Positions 52,151 to 63,742 of a stretch of 64,000 bases of DNA are shown here, one piece after another; positions within the stretch are counted from its first letter, which is position 1; every line of letters starts with the position of its first letter. Source of the stretch: Girardinichthys multiradiatus (lineage: Eukaryota; Chordata; Actinopteri; Cyprinodontiformes; Goodeidae); the NCBI RefSeq assembly GCF_021462225.1, contig NC_061805.1:206001-270000 (forward strand). The letters run 5' to 3'. The position numbers were made by a program, and so were the translations under genes. Under the pieces are notes generated by a model that worked only from the letters and a program-made list of their open reading frames with translations, was not told the DNA's origin and did no database searches.

Positions 52151-52745
52151 AATAAATATATGTAATTCAAGTTATTGTTTACTCACTATTTTCTTGTCCT
52201 ATTGCAGACAGGCCTGGTGCTTCTGCATTGCATAGTTTCCTGTTTGTTCTGGTACACAGATAAATTGTTTGCTCTTGCTGTTACTCTCAATCTGATCTAA
52301 TTTGTCTTTCTTGTGACATTTCCCAATTATTCTATCACCAGAGCACGTCAAAACACGTGTTTTCTGCTGCTGTTGTTCACATTGAGAAACCCTTTGTCCC
52401 AATCATATTAAGACCTACTCACTCCTGTCTTCATACTCAGGACCTTGTGCTGATTTTTGGCTTTGAGTGTGAGCAAATAACAGTATTTTCCCACAACCAT
52501 GTTATGTCTAACCATTTTTAATAAGTTTTGGGTTTAATCTCATGCCACTGAGAGAAATCTTTGTCATAGTAGATCTTTATCATGCAATGCCTAAAATGAA
52601 TTTTTGAAAATCTGTCTAATTAAAAATCTCCTCACTATCACAGAACAACACAGTAAAGGGGTATAACTTAATTTCAACCCCTCACAAATTGATGTTCTTG
52701 TCTATAGTATTACGACTGTAGTGTGTTTTTGTGTTATTAATTGTG

Positions 52746-52764
52746 TGTTTGTGTGTGTGTGTGT
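52746..52764. repeat. (GT)n microsatellite
   Basis: Short GT run with one interruption upstream. Confidence 0.8.
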
Positions 52765-52879
52765 AATTCCATTATGCCATACATTAACCAGTATTTATTC
52801 ATATAGTTCAATGAATTCAGTTAAGTAATGAATAGACATGTTTTAAGGTCCTAATCACCAAAATGACTTTACATTTTCT

Positions 52880-53075
52880 GCTTTTACATTTAGATGAGAC
52901 ACAAGCTGTTATCTTTGGACCAGAGTGTCTGAAAAACAAACTGCTACATCGGTCACTAATTCTTGATGGCATTACATTGGCCTCCAGTAATAATGTAAAA
53001 GAACCTTGGTGTTATCTTTGACAGGACACGTAATTTAGCACTTCCTTATTTCTGTTAAAAACCTTCAGCTAATCC
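52880..53075 (+). mobile_element. L2-like LINE fragment
   Basis: A broken frame encodes a trace of the reverse transcriptase carboxyl part: VIFGPECLKNKLLHRSL-like sequence, then VKNLGVIFDRT-like sequence with one frameshift. Very short remnant. Confidence 0.55.
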
Positions 53076-53079
53076 AAAA

Positions 53080-53480
53080 CGCTGCAGGGAAAGTTCCAGA
53101 TAAAAGAACTATTAATGCTTCAGCAAACCCAGATATATTGGAGAATTTAATGTTTGGCGATGGTTTCTACCCATTCCAGCATGACTGAGCACCAATGCCC
53201 AAAGCAAGGTTTATGACGTGGATCAGCAAGTTTGATGTAGAAGACTTTGGCTTGCCTCTACAGATTGCCTGAACTCAGTCTAATAGAGGAGCTTTTGGAT
53301 CAATTAGAGCAGAGACTGCAAGCCAAGTCTCCTCTTCCAATACCAATGCCTGACCTCACAAAGGAATTTGTCAAAGAATGGTTAGGAATTCCTATAAACA
53401 CACTCCTAAACATTGTGGAGAGCTTTCCCACAAGAGTTAAAGTTGTTATAGCTGCAAAGGGTGGGCTGACATCATATTAA
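53080..53480 (+). mobile_element. Tc1-like transposase 3' fragment
   Basis: The 53247-53480 frame ends with KEFVKEWLGIPINTLLNIVE followed by VVIAAKGGLTSY, the carboxyl end of Tc1-type transposases. The second catalytic area before it (CATTCCAGCATGACTGAGCA) has a stop. The right terminal repeat is unclear. Confidence 0.7.
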
Positions 53481-53874
53481 AGTCTGTGGATTAAAAAGGG
53501 ATTTCTCTGAAAGTTCTTGTGTTTGAAGACAGAAGAATGAATATTTTTGGTAATACGGTGTAGATACTACAGTTAGTACTCCTAGGTGATGATCTTGTGT
53601 TTGTTCCCTTCGCCTTACTTCACCTCCGTTACTTGTTGCCGTTCCTTTTTTCAAAAACTGTTATCTCCTGTCATTTTTATCCCAAATCACTTTGATTTTT
53701 ATTGTACCTTTATTGTATCTTTATGTTGTTTTCCAGAGTAGGATTAGAATGAGTGAAAGTACAAATTTGTAATATCATTTACAAATATTATTTGGTAATG
53801 TTGCATAACTCTGGGAAAGTAACAGCTTGTGTCATGGGAGGGGTTTAATCAACCTCATTCAGGCAACACTGGCC

Positions 53875-53929
53875 TTTAAATACAAGAGCTGCATATGGAG
53901 ACATTAGAAGCAAGGTTTCCTACCTGAGG
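53875..53929 (+). promoter_or_regulatory. TATA-like promoter and 5' UTR exon of the C2 gene
   Basis: TTTAAATA at 53875-53882, then about 45 bases that end in a donor G|GTAAGA at 53929/53930. The acceptor before the start codon (CATCCTCAG at 54239) completes a non-coding first exon. The arrangement suggests a regulated, TATA-driven gene. Confidence 0.55.
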
Positions 53930-54246
53930 GTAAGACATCCCCATTAGCCTTTAACATAAATTAATGTTGTAGTTTTTGTTAACTATCAAACTATTTTAGT
54001 TTTTGATCCTAGACTAAACAATTAGAATAAAGAGGACATGCACACAAGCGTATCTATTTTTTGTAAATCATACATGAAGCAACTACTAAGCTTTGAATTT
54101 AGGTTTAAAAGCACTGATAGAATCTTTTAAATCTTATCCTCTGAAATATGGGGTCACAATCACAGGCATGTACCTTTAATCAATCTGGATTTTTTCAGTT
54201 GAAGATGGGCTTTAGTCAGAATTTGTTTCTCATCCTCAGCTTCCAC

Positions 54247-54633
54247 ATGGCCTCCAAACTTTCTGTCCTGCTCCTGGTTCTGTGCACTCTCAGCTTGGCT
54301 CAAGCCCAGCTCAGGCTGTTCAGTCTTCGGGCCAGCGATCTTCCCGCAAACCTGTTTGCAACCACAGATGGTTATGTCAGTGTGCTATGTGGTGCAACCA
54401 GCCTGGGTAAGACTTCTGTTCGTACGAACACAGTCGACCCCTGGTGGGAAGAGGAATTCACCTATTTCCCGGCCCAGGAGAATGAAGTTCTGAAGCTTGA
54501 AGTCCATGACAAAGACCTCCTCTTTGATGATCTACTGGGAGTCTGCCAGCGTCAGCTCCAGTTTGGAACCCATCAACATGACTGCTATCTAGAAAAAGGT
54601 GGCACACTTCACTATTCCTACACCCTCGGCTAA
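54247..54633 (+). CDS. Small secreted C2-domain protein, perforin C2-like
   Basis: 128 codons in one coding exon. The start was chosen at 54247 because MASKLSVLLLVLCTLSLAQA is a clear signal peptide; an earlier in-frame ATG at 54148 would read through the acceptor at 54239. The mature protein is a single C2 domain: LRLFSLRASDLPANL, TTDGYVSVLCG (first calcium-binding acid), DPWWEEEFTYF, LKLEVHDKDLLFDDLLGVCQ (further calcium-binding acids) and LEKGGTLHYSYTL. This matches the C-terminal C2 domain of perforin and the stand-alone perforin-like C2 proteins of teleosts. There is no membrane-attack domain. Calcium-dependent membrane binding outside the cell is inferred. AATAAA lies at 54655-54660. 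Confidence 0.85.
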   Translation: MASKLSVLLLVLCTLSLAQAQLRLFSLRASDLPANLFATTDGYVSVLCGATSLGKTSVRTNTVDPWWEEEFTYFPAQENEVLKLEVHDKDLLFDDLLGVCQRQLQFGTHQHDCYLEKGGTLHYSYTLG

Positions 54634-54660
54634 GACAGCCAGTAGACATCTGTTAATAAA

Positions 54661-55620
54661 CATGACATACTGGTTTAACATGTTCAACATCCATTATTCT
54701 CAGTCTTTGTAGTAATATATGATGTGATATTGGCTCAGTGATTTCATGTCTTAGATCCAGTACTCGTCATGCATGAATGGATAATAAAAATAACCAGACA
54801 AGAAAGTACATCTGGTCCTGTAAATAATAAAAGCATTACTGCAATTAAACTCTGTCTGTTTATTCACACTGACTCTGTGCAAAGCTGTAATAAAATTGAA
54901 TTCATATGATACACATTTCCTCAACATGTTTGTGTGAAAACACTCAACAGGGTACTGTGCACTAAAAGCAAGAAGGGATGCACTTGAAGACTTTCCTCTC
55001 AGCAGCTGTACAACCAGCACACCCCCAACAGGCTACATGAAAATTTTAAAATCTAAAATAAGAAAATTTATAGATAAATGTTTACTCAATCAGCAGATGT
55101 ATATTGTACTGTGTATTCAGTCTCAAAATGATCGGTCTTTGTTTTTTTTGCAGCAATAATGGCCTTTATTTTTCAACATTAAGCTAACAGGAAATGGGTG
55201 GAAGACAAGCAACAAAGGTCACCTGGGCCAAGAGTTGTCCCGCAACAGACTGCGTTGAGTACTAAAGCCTCTGAATGTGTCACACGTTTTAACCCCTCCG
55301 CTGCCAACACATCTGAAATGATCCGTCGTATTCTTTGTGGCTAGCACTCTAATTTTAGCTCCATCAGATTTAAGTTGGGACTCTGGCGGAGTCTCTCCAA
55401 GCTGTTACTATTTTTTCCATTGGGAATGAAATAGAATGACCACCTTTTCTAGAGGTGTTCACACTTGCTGTTTTTCAGGTGCAATTGATTTTTGGGGGCA
55501 GCATAAGTGTCAATAACTTTTCCACACAGCTTCTCTAGCTCGGGTCAGCATTTTACACATTAGTTGCCAGATTTAAATAATTTTAGAACCCTGTAAATAC
55601 CCAATAAATTTTTTCTGACC
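54661..55620. other. No gene recognised
   Basis: AT-rich intergenic sequence. Nothing supported as coding. Confidence 0.4.
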
Positions 55621-55624
55621 TGAT

Positions 55625-55720
55625 ACACAAAACTCTGGCGAGCTGTACAAGCTGCCTCTCACCCAATGATCGCTGGTGATAGGCACCAGCCCCCCTGTGA
55701 CCTACAAAGATAAGAAAGGT
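55625..55720 (+). repeat. LINE-tail-like fragment
   Basis: CTGCCTCTCACCCAATGATC and GGCACCAGCCCCCCTGTGAC are wording of a common teleost LINE 3' region. Non-coding, very short. Confidence 0.5.
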
Positions 55721-55726
55721 GTAAAA

Positions 55727-56255
55727 CAGGGGTCTGCAATCTTTACAATCCAAAGAGCCATTTTTACCCTGAGTCCAGCTAAATAAAACATGTTTAGAGC
55801 CACAAATGTTACATTACCTTTAAAAAACAAAAAAAACTACTTTTAATTTTTTCAAATATCTACCCAAGGACATATGTTGTCTGTTTTAAAGAACAACCAT
55901 TTTATTTACTTTTTTAGGTTTTAGAAAAGAGAAAAACATTTATCTTCTGCAAAAAGAGGTTGGATACATTTTCTTTCTTGCGGTATTAATATTTGTGGAA
56001 ATTATATTTAAAAAAAACATAGTTTCCACCCTAATGGCAAGAAAAATAGATCTAAAATATGCTACTGGTACTTTTAGTGATATTCTGTTGTAGAACTTTA
56101 ATGCAATTATTCTATGAAAAAAAGTTGCTAAAACCTGTATTTGTTGTTGTATCTGTATTTAAAAGCATTAGTTGATTCTTTATTACTTTTAGTCAATGTT
56201 ATTAAGAGCCATTTTGGTAGGTAAAAAAGAGCCAGTTGCTGCTCCGGAGCCACGG
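55727..56255. mobile_element. hAT-like MITE
   Basis: Left end CAGGGGTCTGCAATCTTTAC with AAAGAGCCATTTTT; right part AAGAGCCATTTTGGTAGGTA and GAGCCAGTTGCTGCTCCGGAGCC. This is the hAT-type end structure without a transposase. The right terminus seems lost into the microsatellite. Confidence 0.7.
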
Positions 56256-56355
56256 ATGGATAGATAGATGGATGGATAGATAGATGGATGGATGGATGGA
56301 TGGATGGATGGATGGATAGATGGATAGATGGATAGATGGATGGATGGATGGATGG
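56253..56355. repeat. (GGAT/AGAT)n tetranucleotide microsatellite
   Basis: About 25 tetranucleotide units of GGAT interspersed with AGAT. The Ser-Ile-His-Pro repeat frames on the minus strand are only a translation of this repeat. Confidence 0.95.
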
Positions 56356-57600
56356 AATGTGTTGGTATCTGATTTTCTGCATGTTTTTGTTGCTACATTC
56401 TGTTGGCATCTAAACTTGGCCTCTGTGGAACTATGAGTGGTCACAGTGGGAGATACATGTGACCACTCATCTGTAGGATTCCCACGCTCACCTTGAGTGA
56501 TCTGGCAGCTGTGACTTTGGAATCAAAGCCACTCCCACACCAGAACAATGTGACACTATTGGCTGGATTGTGTTTTGCTTCACACACCCCCAGAAGATTT
56601 CTATATCTGCAAAACGTCAGCATTTCCACACAGAGACCTGCTTTGACCAATCAAGATGAATAAATGTAATTGTTGTGCACTTGGGATTCTTATATTATTT
56701 AATATTTAATTAAATAATCATTTGGTTTGTCAAGTATTGTCCTGGGAATACCAGCCCAATATGGCGGTGCCATCAGGACAATAGATGAAAGAGTGATTTG
56801 AGCACTGGCATTACTGAACAGCAAACTCTGCACACAAATGGAATAAATTCATAAAACAGAAACCATTCAACTTCAAGTTAAACATATTTTAGTCAATTGC
56901 TCTTTAGCCAGGCTAGAAACAATTTAAATAAAACTACAAAGGAAAACGAAGGAATAAAGAAAACCAATGAACTATGTAGAAATGGAGGAACCAAAAAACA
57001 AATAAAATCTCCTAGCTTAGATAAAACCCAAATCTGATACAACCTGCGAACAAACAGCTGACTGCTGGGCAACTAAAAAGCAGCTGCTTCCCCTGAACTG
57101 TAAGCATGTTTGAACACATCATGAATAATAGAAAGTTAGAAGCACAACAGAACATCACAGTGAGTGATATGGCTGGTTGGTTCACTCATATTGATAGGTT
57201 ACCCTCAGGTATTAGGGATTCAGTTAATGCAAACACTTTTTTATGAGGTTCAGATCAAGAAAAAGTGCAATTTCCTTCAAGGTACCACTGGCTTCCTTGA
57301 CAATTTGACCTTGATGAGCCGTGGCATTGTCATCCATTAAGATGGCACTTAATTGGATTAATGATGTCATTAAGGTAGGATCAGCTCATCACTGTACAAT
57401 TTAAAAGGTGTAGATAAATCAAAAGATTTGATTAATAAGTTTAAAAGTGGTCTAATGAAAAAGAATTGGGACACCATCTATCAAAGCAGGGCATTCATAA
57501 AGCTTATGAAATATTTCTAAAACAAATTATGACATGAGAATAAGAAAATCTATAACAACCATGAAATACACAGTAACTGTTCTTGGATGACTAAAGGATA
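56356..57600. other. No gene recognised
   Basis: AT-rich intergenic sequence with no coding similarity seen. Confidence 0.4.
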
Positions 57601-57609
57601 AAAAAAATG

Positions 57610-58790
57610 AAAAAATGCATTTTATAAAAAGTTAATAAAAACTAAAGAAGCTGAAACTAAATACAAGAGATACAAGAACACATCCACAAATATTTGAAGA
57701 ATATGTACAAATATCTATCACAAGAAAATATTAAATAAAAATAAATATAATATGAAACGATTCTGGAAATTAAAAAATGGCACAAATAAATTAGAACACC
57801 CTAATTATTTTATTGATAGATAAAGGAAATAAAAATTACGACATGAATGAAATAGCTTCCAGTTTGAATACATTCTTTGTAAATCTTGGATCTGACTTGT
57901 ATAAAAACATCCCTAAAACACCAAACACGGCACAAGATAAATTAATAGAAAGAAATCCAAACTCAGTGTTCCTTAGCCCAATAACAGAAATAATTGATAT
58001 TGTTAAAAAATGTAAAAATAAAAGATCCACTGATTTACACAACATTGATATCTCCTTGGTAAAACTTGTTATTGAGGGGATTTTAAAACATACAATATAT
58101 CAGTAACCTGTCAAACTGCTTCATTTCCTAATCTAATGAAAATAGCCAAAGTAGGCCCAAAAAAAAAAACAAAGTACCAATATACAAAAAACCCGTATCT
58201 GTTACCACAATTCTCAAAAACTTTAAAAAAACTGTTTAATAGTAGACTGGAAACATTCTTAGCAAATATAATTGAATCACTGAAAGTCAAAATGATCAAC
58301 AACACTGGCCATACTGGAAGCAATAGAAGACACAACTGCTGTAGATAATAAGAAAATTACTGCTGGAGTGTTTGTTATTAAAATAGCTGTTGACACAATA
58401 AATCATAATTTACTGTTAATGTTCAGAGGGCTTGTGTTACAAGGGGTTAAACATTATGTGACAGACAACAGTAGGTGAAAGTGGGAGATGTGAGTTCTCA
58501 GTGTTTGGACATTGCTGGTGGGGTTCTAGAAGTGTCAGCTTTGGGTCCTAAATTCTTTATGATTAATGCAAAACAAATGAAGTTATGAAATTTGTTTTAT
58601 TTGCTGATGACAAACATTTGTTGTGTTGGAAATTGTCTGGAATAGTTGTTAAAAGATAATGAGAAATTAAACAAGTTAAAAATATGGTTTGATTGTAACA
58701 GATTGTCTTTAAATGTGAGCAAAACCCAAAGAATATTTGTGAACTGCAACGCCCAAACATGAAACGATTTAAAACTTGGTATAAAAAGAT
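57610..58790 (+). mobile_element. Degenerate LINE with reverse transcriptase traces
   Basis: In order on the plus strand: the frame 57813-58106 (LNTFFVNLGSDLYKN, VFLSPITEIIDIVKKCKNKR), the reverse transcriptase start with LLPQFSKTLKKLFNSRLETF, a trace near 58380-58440 (VDTINHNLLLM-like), the active-site region KFVLFADDKHLL at about 58590-58620 and WFDCNRLSLNVSKT near 58690. Many frameshifts and stops. A different LINE family from the two above. Confidence 0.8.
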
Positions 58791-58799
58791 AATAGATGA

Positions 58800-59480
58800 A
58801 TATCACACTTAATTATTTGTTTTACTATTATTACCTTTTGTATTACTGTACATTGTATTATTGTCTTTATAAGACAGACATAGTTGTTTGTGGAATGCAC
58901 ATTCTTTTATTGTCACTTTTTTGTTCTTGTTTTGGATGAAAAAGTTGGTATAAAATAAAGTATGTTTTTCCTGAGGAATAAGAAGTGATAGCACTAATGT
59001 CCAAGGAGAAACTGTGCATTAATACTTAATACTTATGCCCACTCATATAGGTGTGTGAATTATGTATATTAGTAAATATATCTTTTACTATCTGCTGTTA
59101 TGTTCAGTAAAATCTTGAAGTGGAATGAAATGTAGTCAGTTTATCAGGTGTTGCTGTAGAGCGGATTAATCTTCCTCCACTGTTAGTTACCTGCCTGTTT
59201 TTAGTTTTTAAGTGATATCCATCAAGTCAAAAGTAATCATGGTCCACAGAAAGTATATATTTTTAAAGAACTAATATCACAAAAAAGTTCATGGTGATTC
59301 TTTTTAACCAGCTCAACAATAAACTATGTATGAAACTGTTGGAAGATTTGTACATGAATTATCATTGTTTAGTTTAAAAAGGTTCTTTATCCTTATGATT
59401 TGCCATTAAAATACTTTTTCATTTATTTAGTTGGGTGAACTTTGATAGAAGTGGTTTGAATACCTTTCACATTTATCTTT
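58800..59480. other. No gene recognised
   Basis: AT-rich intergenic sequence; nothing supported. Confidence 0.4.
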
Positions 59481-59499
59481 GAAGTACTTTTATGAACTA

Positions 59500-59990
59500 T
59501 TAACAGAATTGTCATCTTGTTTATGCAGACTGAGCAGGACCTTGGGTGTGCGGAGAAGTTTGGGAAGCAGGCTGTTCGCACCCCAGACAATCTTGGTGTC
59601 CTTGGATGCCAGATGTAGACATGTGTGTTGTGTCAGTATCTGGACAGAACCAGTTTTATTCAGTAGGACTTGTATTTGTGAAACTGTGTGTAGCCACACC
59701 CACGACGCTGTAACATGAGTGTTTCTTCTTTCTTTAATAAAAGGCTGTGACACAGAGCAGCTCCTCTGAGAGAATGGTCTGTCTCTCCCTGGCAGCCAAA
59801 GATAACTTTGACTTACTTGTGTCTTCATTCATACCTTCTCTGAGTTTTTCAGTGTGTCTAACTCTGACATTTCTTTGGTCCTTTCGAGTTGGATCACAGG
59901 TGTCTCTGTTCAGGGGAGCCTGGTGCCTGACTGAGGATTAAGTCTGCATGCAACCTCCAGAACTAAAATCCTCCACAGTGAATTCTGTGT
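59500..59990 (+). mobile_element. Candidate LTR of an endogenous retrovirus
   Basis: A GC-richer block with an AATAAAAGGCTGTGACACAG poly(A)-like region at about 59740, followed by CTCCTCTGAGAGAATGG, a layout like R/U5 of a retroviral LTR. It lies on the same strand and about 2.4 kb left of retroviral integrase and envelope remnants. Ends and a primer-binding site were not established. Confidence 0.3.
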
Positions 59991-62338
59991 GGGTAATCGC
60001 TCGAGCGCACGATGAACGCACGAGGCAAAAAGTTAAAGCTAGGTAAAACGCAGGCAGAGAGGCCAGGTGTCTGCAGTAAAAAGAGTAAAAAGGATAAATA
60101 AATCTTTGCTAAGGTTTAGAGGCTCCAGTTGCCTCCTTAATTGCCAATAAAGTAGCCACCAAGGAATAGGGGTCTTGAGTTTGGGGTCTTGTAATTTCCC
60201 TTAAAGAGATTCAAAAGCAGCCGGCTCCATGAAAAATCCTTTCTCTAGAAAGAAGTAAATCCTTAGAGAAGTGTTGCACAAAATATGGAAAACCCAGTCT
60301 AGGTAATTGAGACCTATAAGTGACTGTGTGTTGGTGCATCTGAGTGTGTCTGCAGAATCATACAGCCCTTTCAGTGAGACAACCTGAAACCTTCACGGTG
60401 TGAACAAAAGTTGCTCTCCACTGAACCTGTGCTGTAAGGAATTCTAGTTTGTATTTTTAGGCATTTTACCAGCAGCAGTCTAAAACCTCTTTTACCTCCG
60501 GGATTAGAACCATAAGTGGAAAAGCAGATGAAAACTAGGTTTTTCATCTAGAAGCCTGTTTTCAGGGAGGAATTGAGGGTCCGGTGAGAAATACTGTTTG
60601 CTGATGGATGCATATACATATTTTATGTTCTGAAAATAAATGAGATAATAATAGTAATTAGTTAAAGTAAGATAATAAAAATAAATACTTAAAAGTTATC
60701 AATTAGGAACTATTAATTAAAATATAAAATAAGTATATACACCTTCTCCAAAGATGGGACGCTGCGTTAGGAACCCTTGCTAAATGGCAGAAAGATTATG
60801 ATTTCAAAGGGACCTCTCAGTGCCTACATGCACACAGTTGGTAAACACATTCAAACAAAAAGATACATTTATAAAAAACAGCAAGAGCAGCCTTTAACTA
60901 ACATAGCCATAATACTGAGGCCCGTTGAAAAGCACAGGGCAGAACTTTCAGCTTAACTGAAAACTAGAAGGGGGGGGGAACAGTAGGCAGAACAGTGCTG
61001 AGAAGTAATTGAGAGTAAAAAGATCTTGTAGTCAAGTGTTAGTGAGAAACAGGTGCTTTAAAAATCATTCTATGGTGTTATACTACCAACGACACCATGA
61101 TAAGATGCAAAAGATTCATTTTACAGGGAAATAATTCCATATTTGGCTCAGATTGTGTGCATTTTTGATTTTTTTTTTTCCTCTTTGAGAGAAGTTAAAT
61201 TTCAGCTCTGTGAAACGACCTTGACACAGGAAACGCAGCTGCCTGAAAACAAAGATAAAACTTCTGCACACAGCAGAAGCCTGTCTCCGCTGAGAGCTTT
61301 GATGAAGATTGTAACTCTACCCTGCATGTGTCGGGCTCAAGGTCCGCGGGCTAAAACCAGCCCCCAGAATTTTATGTGATTCTCTAGAAGTAGAGCCTTT
61401 TAATATGGTGATTGTGTGCTTGAATGTTATCTTGTCAATCAATAAGCAGTTTTGTCTACATTCTGCCACAATCTGTCTTTTGAAAATGTTTTGAATCTTA
61501 CTCTTTATGTAAAAAAAAAAAGAGAAATTGGCTAAAGTCTGCAGACACAAAATGAACCTGGATTGAAGCTCTAACTAAGTTTATTTAATCTGAGATCCTC
61601 TTCAAATGCAACAGTATATGTCAGTCTACATGAGATACTAACAACTTCACCTACTGGTATAATATAAAGATCTGATTGAATATGTGAAACAAACAATGAT
61701 GAAAGTTTTTCAACAGGTGATGCTCATCCAGGAGGAAGACAGTGTTCCTAGGAAATGCAGCTCATTTATTAACAATCAATTTTTCTCCTATAGGTGGAAG
61801 TTTTGCTGACTAATCATAGGCTGGATCTATGAAACATTATGTGCACAGAACAAATGACCAAGGTTCTGACTGACTTATGAACCTCACTGACCTGACAATG
61901 ATAACATGACACCCAACAGATAACACCTTTAAGGTGGACCCACTAAGACCACCTTATTGATTCTTGGTGAATAAAAAAAAAAAATTGAAGCGTTCAAAAC
62001 AGACCTTGTGGAAACAAAAGGGGTTATGAGGAAACAATGTGCATTTTAAGAATAATAGAAGTCAAAATATGCTCAAATGTTTGCAAATAAAAATGACTCT
62101 GACAGAGAAATAAGTAAGTAGTGTGTGAATGTGTGTGAATGTGAATGACTGATTTCATTGTAATGCATCTTTGAGGGACCTTAAAAGCGCTAATAAAGGT
62201 CTGATGTTCTGATGATCTTTGCCAAACTTATATCTTGATAAGAAATCTTTCCCTGCAAATCACCTGACGCAATAACAGTAGAAAAGATTTGAGCAAAAAT
62301 ATAATACCAACTTTTGGAATCCCAAGAAGAATCTATAG
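59991..62338 (+). other. Probable internal ERV or flanking DNA, unresolved
   Basis: No gag, protease or reverse transcriptase sequence was recognised. The distance between the candidate LTR and the integrase trace is too short for a full gag-pol, so most of it must be deleted if this is one provirus. Confidence 0.3.
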
Positions 62339-62527
62339 TATAATGGAACGCGTTTTATAAATAAAATAATATGGGAATTAGGAAAATGTTTTAACATTGA
62401 TCTAAAAACACATTGCAGTTATCATCCTCAGAGTGCAGGACTTGTAGAAAGGACTAATGGCACAATTAAAAATAAATTAAGAAAAACAATGGGAGAAACA
62501 AAAAGAACGGTCCCTACTAGCACTTAG
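62339..62527 (+). pseudogene. Retroviral integrase remnant
   Basis: 63 codons corresponding to the second half of a retroviral integrase core, with the YHPQSAGLVERTNG motif that holds the last catalytic acid. It has no upstream continuation in frame and ends at a TAG at 62525-62527. The rest of pol is absent. Confidence 0.75.
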
Positions 62528-62768
62528 GGGACCTAAGTCATTGACTGATAACACCTGAATAAAAAAAAAAAAAGTTTTGAAAAATGTTCTTGAAGCAATT
62601 AATCATAGCTGGTTTTTGTACCTTAGCTTTATACATTTGTTTTTTTTGATGAACAAAGCCCCAGCAAATAGGTTAAAAGGTGGATCGATGAAGGATTCCA
62701 TGACATTTTATATCAAGACATGGCACATTTATATGGAACAAATATTTGGTATCAATTTGTGAAAGTCA

Positions 62769-63059
62769 TTGCTTAAAAAAAGAAATGTCTCCACACTTCC
62801 TATTTCTTCCAGCCAAACTAGACTAACAGCCAGACCAGTGCCGACACCAGAGGACGTGTGTATCATAGGGCAGAGCCTTGAAGGACACAGTAAGAATTTT
62901 CGTTCGGTAAACTTTACTCAATTTCATACCTGTAATTTCACAATTTTCAAGAAATTAAATGTCACTGCTCCTGTTTCTAACTATGTCGAATTATTAGCAG
63001 GTAGGTGCCCTTCTGAGCCGTCTGTGTATGTAACTGACAATACTTTTATTATCAGCTGA
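62769..63059 (+). pseudogene. Retroviral envelope remnant, surface part
   Basis: 96 codons downstream of the integrase trace. The position, several N-glycosylation-type sites (NFT, NVT) and following fusion-subunit sequence suggest the surface part of an envelope protein. The frame ends at TGA 63057-63059 and does not join the next one. Confidence 0.45.
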
Positions 63060-63121
63060 GAATTTTCCACTCTAAATAGACTTAAGAGAGAACTTGTTTG
63101 AGTCAAACCACATGATAGTAT

Positions 63122-63640
63122 ATGGGAACAGATGTCCCTGACGAGTTTAAAAATAGATCAACAGGAGATAAGTTCTTGTTAGGCTTATTCCCATGGTTAG
63201 AGGTAGGAAAAAACATGCTCAGGTTAAAAACCATATATTATAGGTTAGGGCTATTTGTTAATGTCTCTGATAAAGCTCTTACAGGAATGTCCAAGGAAAT
63301 AACAGCACTCCACACAGTGGTACTGCAAAACAGGATGATGTTGGATTTGGTAACGGCCCCATCTGGGGGTGTTTACGCTCTCCTGAATGAGACCTGTTGC
63401 ACCTACATCCTGATGAAACCAGAGATGGTCACACTGGGAGGGAAGCATTAGCTCAGCTCAAAGAGATAAGGAATGGTATGCAGCAGGATGCACGCCCGGG
63501 ACAAGGAGGCCTGATCTCATGGCTTACCTCTGGACCGTGGTGGCATCATGACTCTTCTCATAACGTTTCTCATAATTTTAGTACTGTTTTTGCCTTTTCA
63601 CCATGTGTATCATTCCTTGCATCAGAGTAATGATTTCCAA
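63122..63640 (+). pseudogene. Retroviral envelope remnant, transmembrane subunit
   Basis: The 63122-63451 frame has ALHTVVLQNRMMLDLVTA, the heptad and immunosuppressive-type region of gamma-like envelope proteins, followed by a CC pair (NETCCTY). The first Cys of the usual CX6CC motif is replaced by Tyr. The membrane-proximal part continues in a second frame (63397-63630) and a hydrophobic anchor-like stretch in a third (from about 63549), so at least two frameshifts are present. Not functional. Confidence 0.7.
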
Positions 63641-63742
63641 GATGGTTGCAGGCATAGTTGAAATAATGCTGCCCCAGGATTACCAGCTGTTGGAGAGAGA
63701 TGATCCAGATCCTGATGACGACATGGAAATAGTTTAGAACTA

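Noticed and set aside
54148..54246. Upstream ATG for the C2 protein
   Set aside because: It would include an intron acceptor and bury the signal peptide; the ATG at 54247 gives a typical secreted protein.
56202..56444. Ser-Ile-His-Pro-rich repeat proteins on the minus strand
   Set aside because: They are translations of the tetranucleotide microsatellite at 56253-56355.
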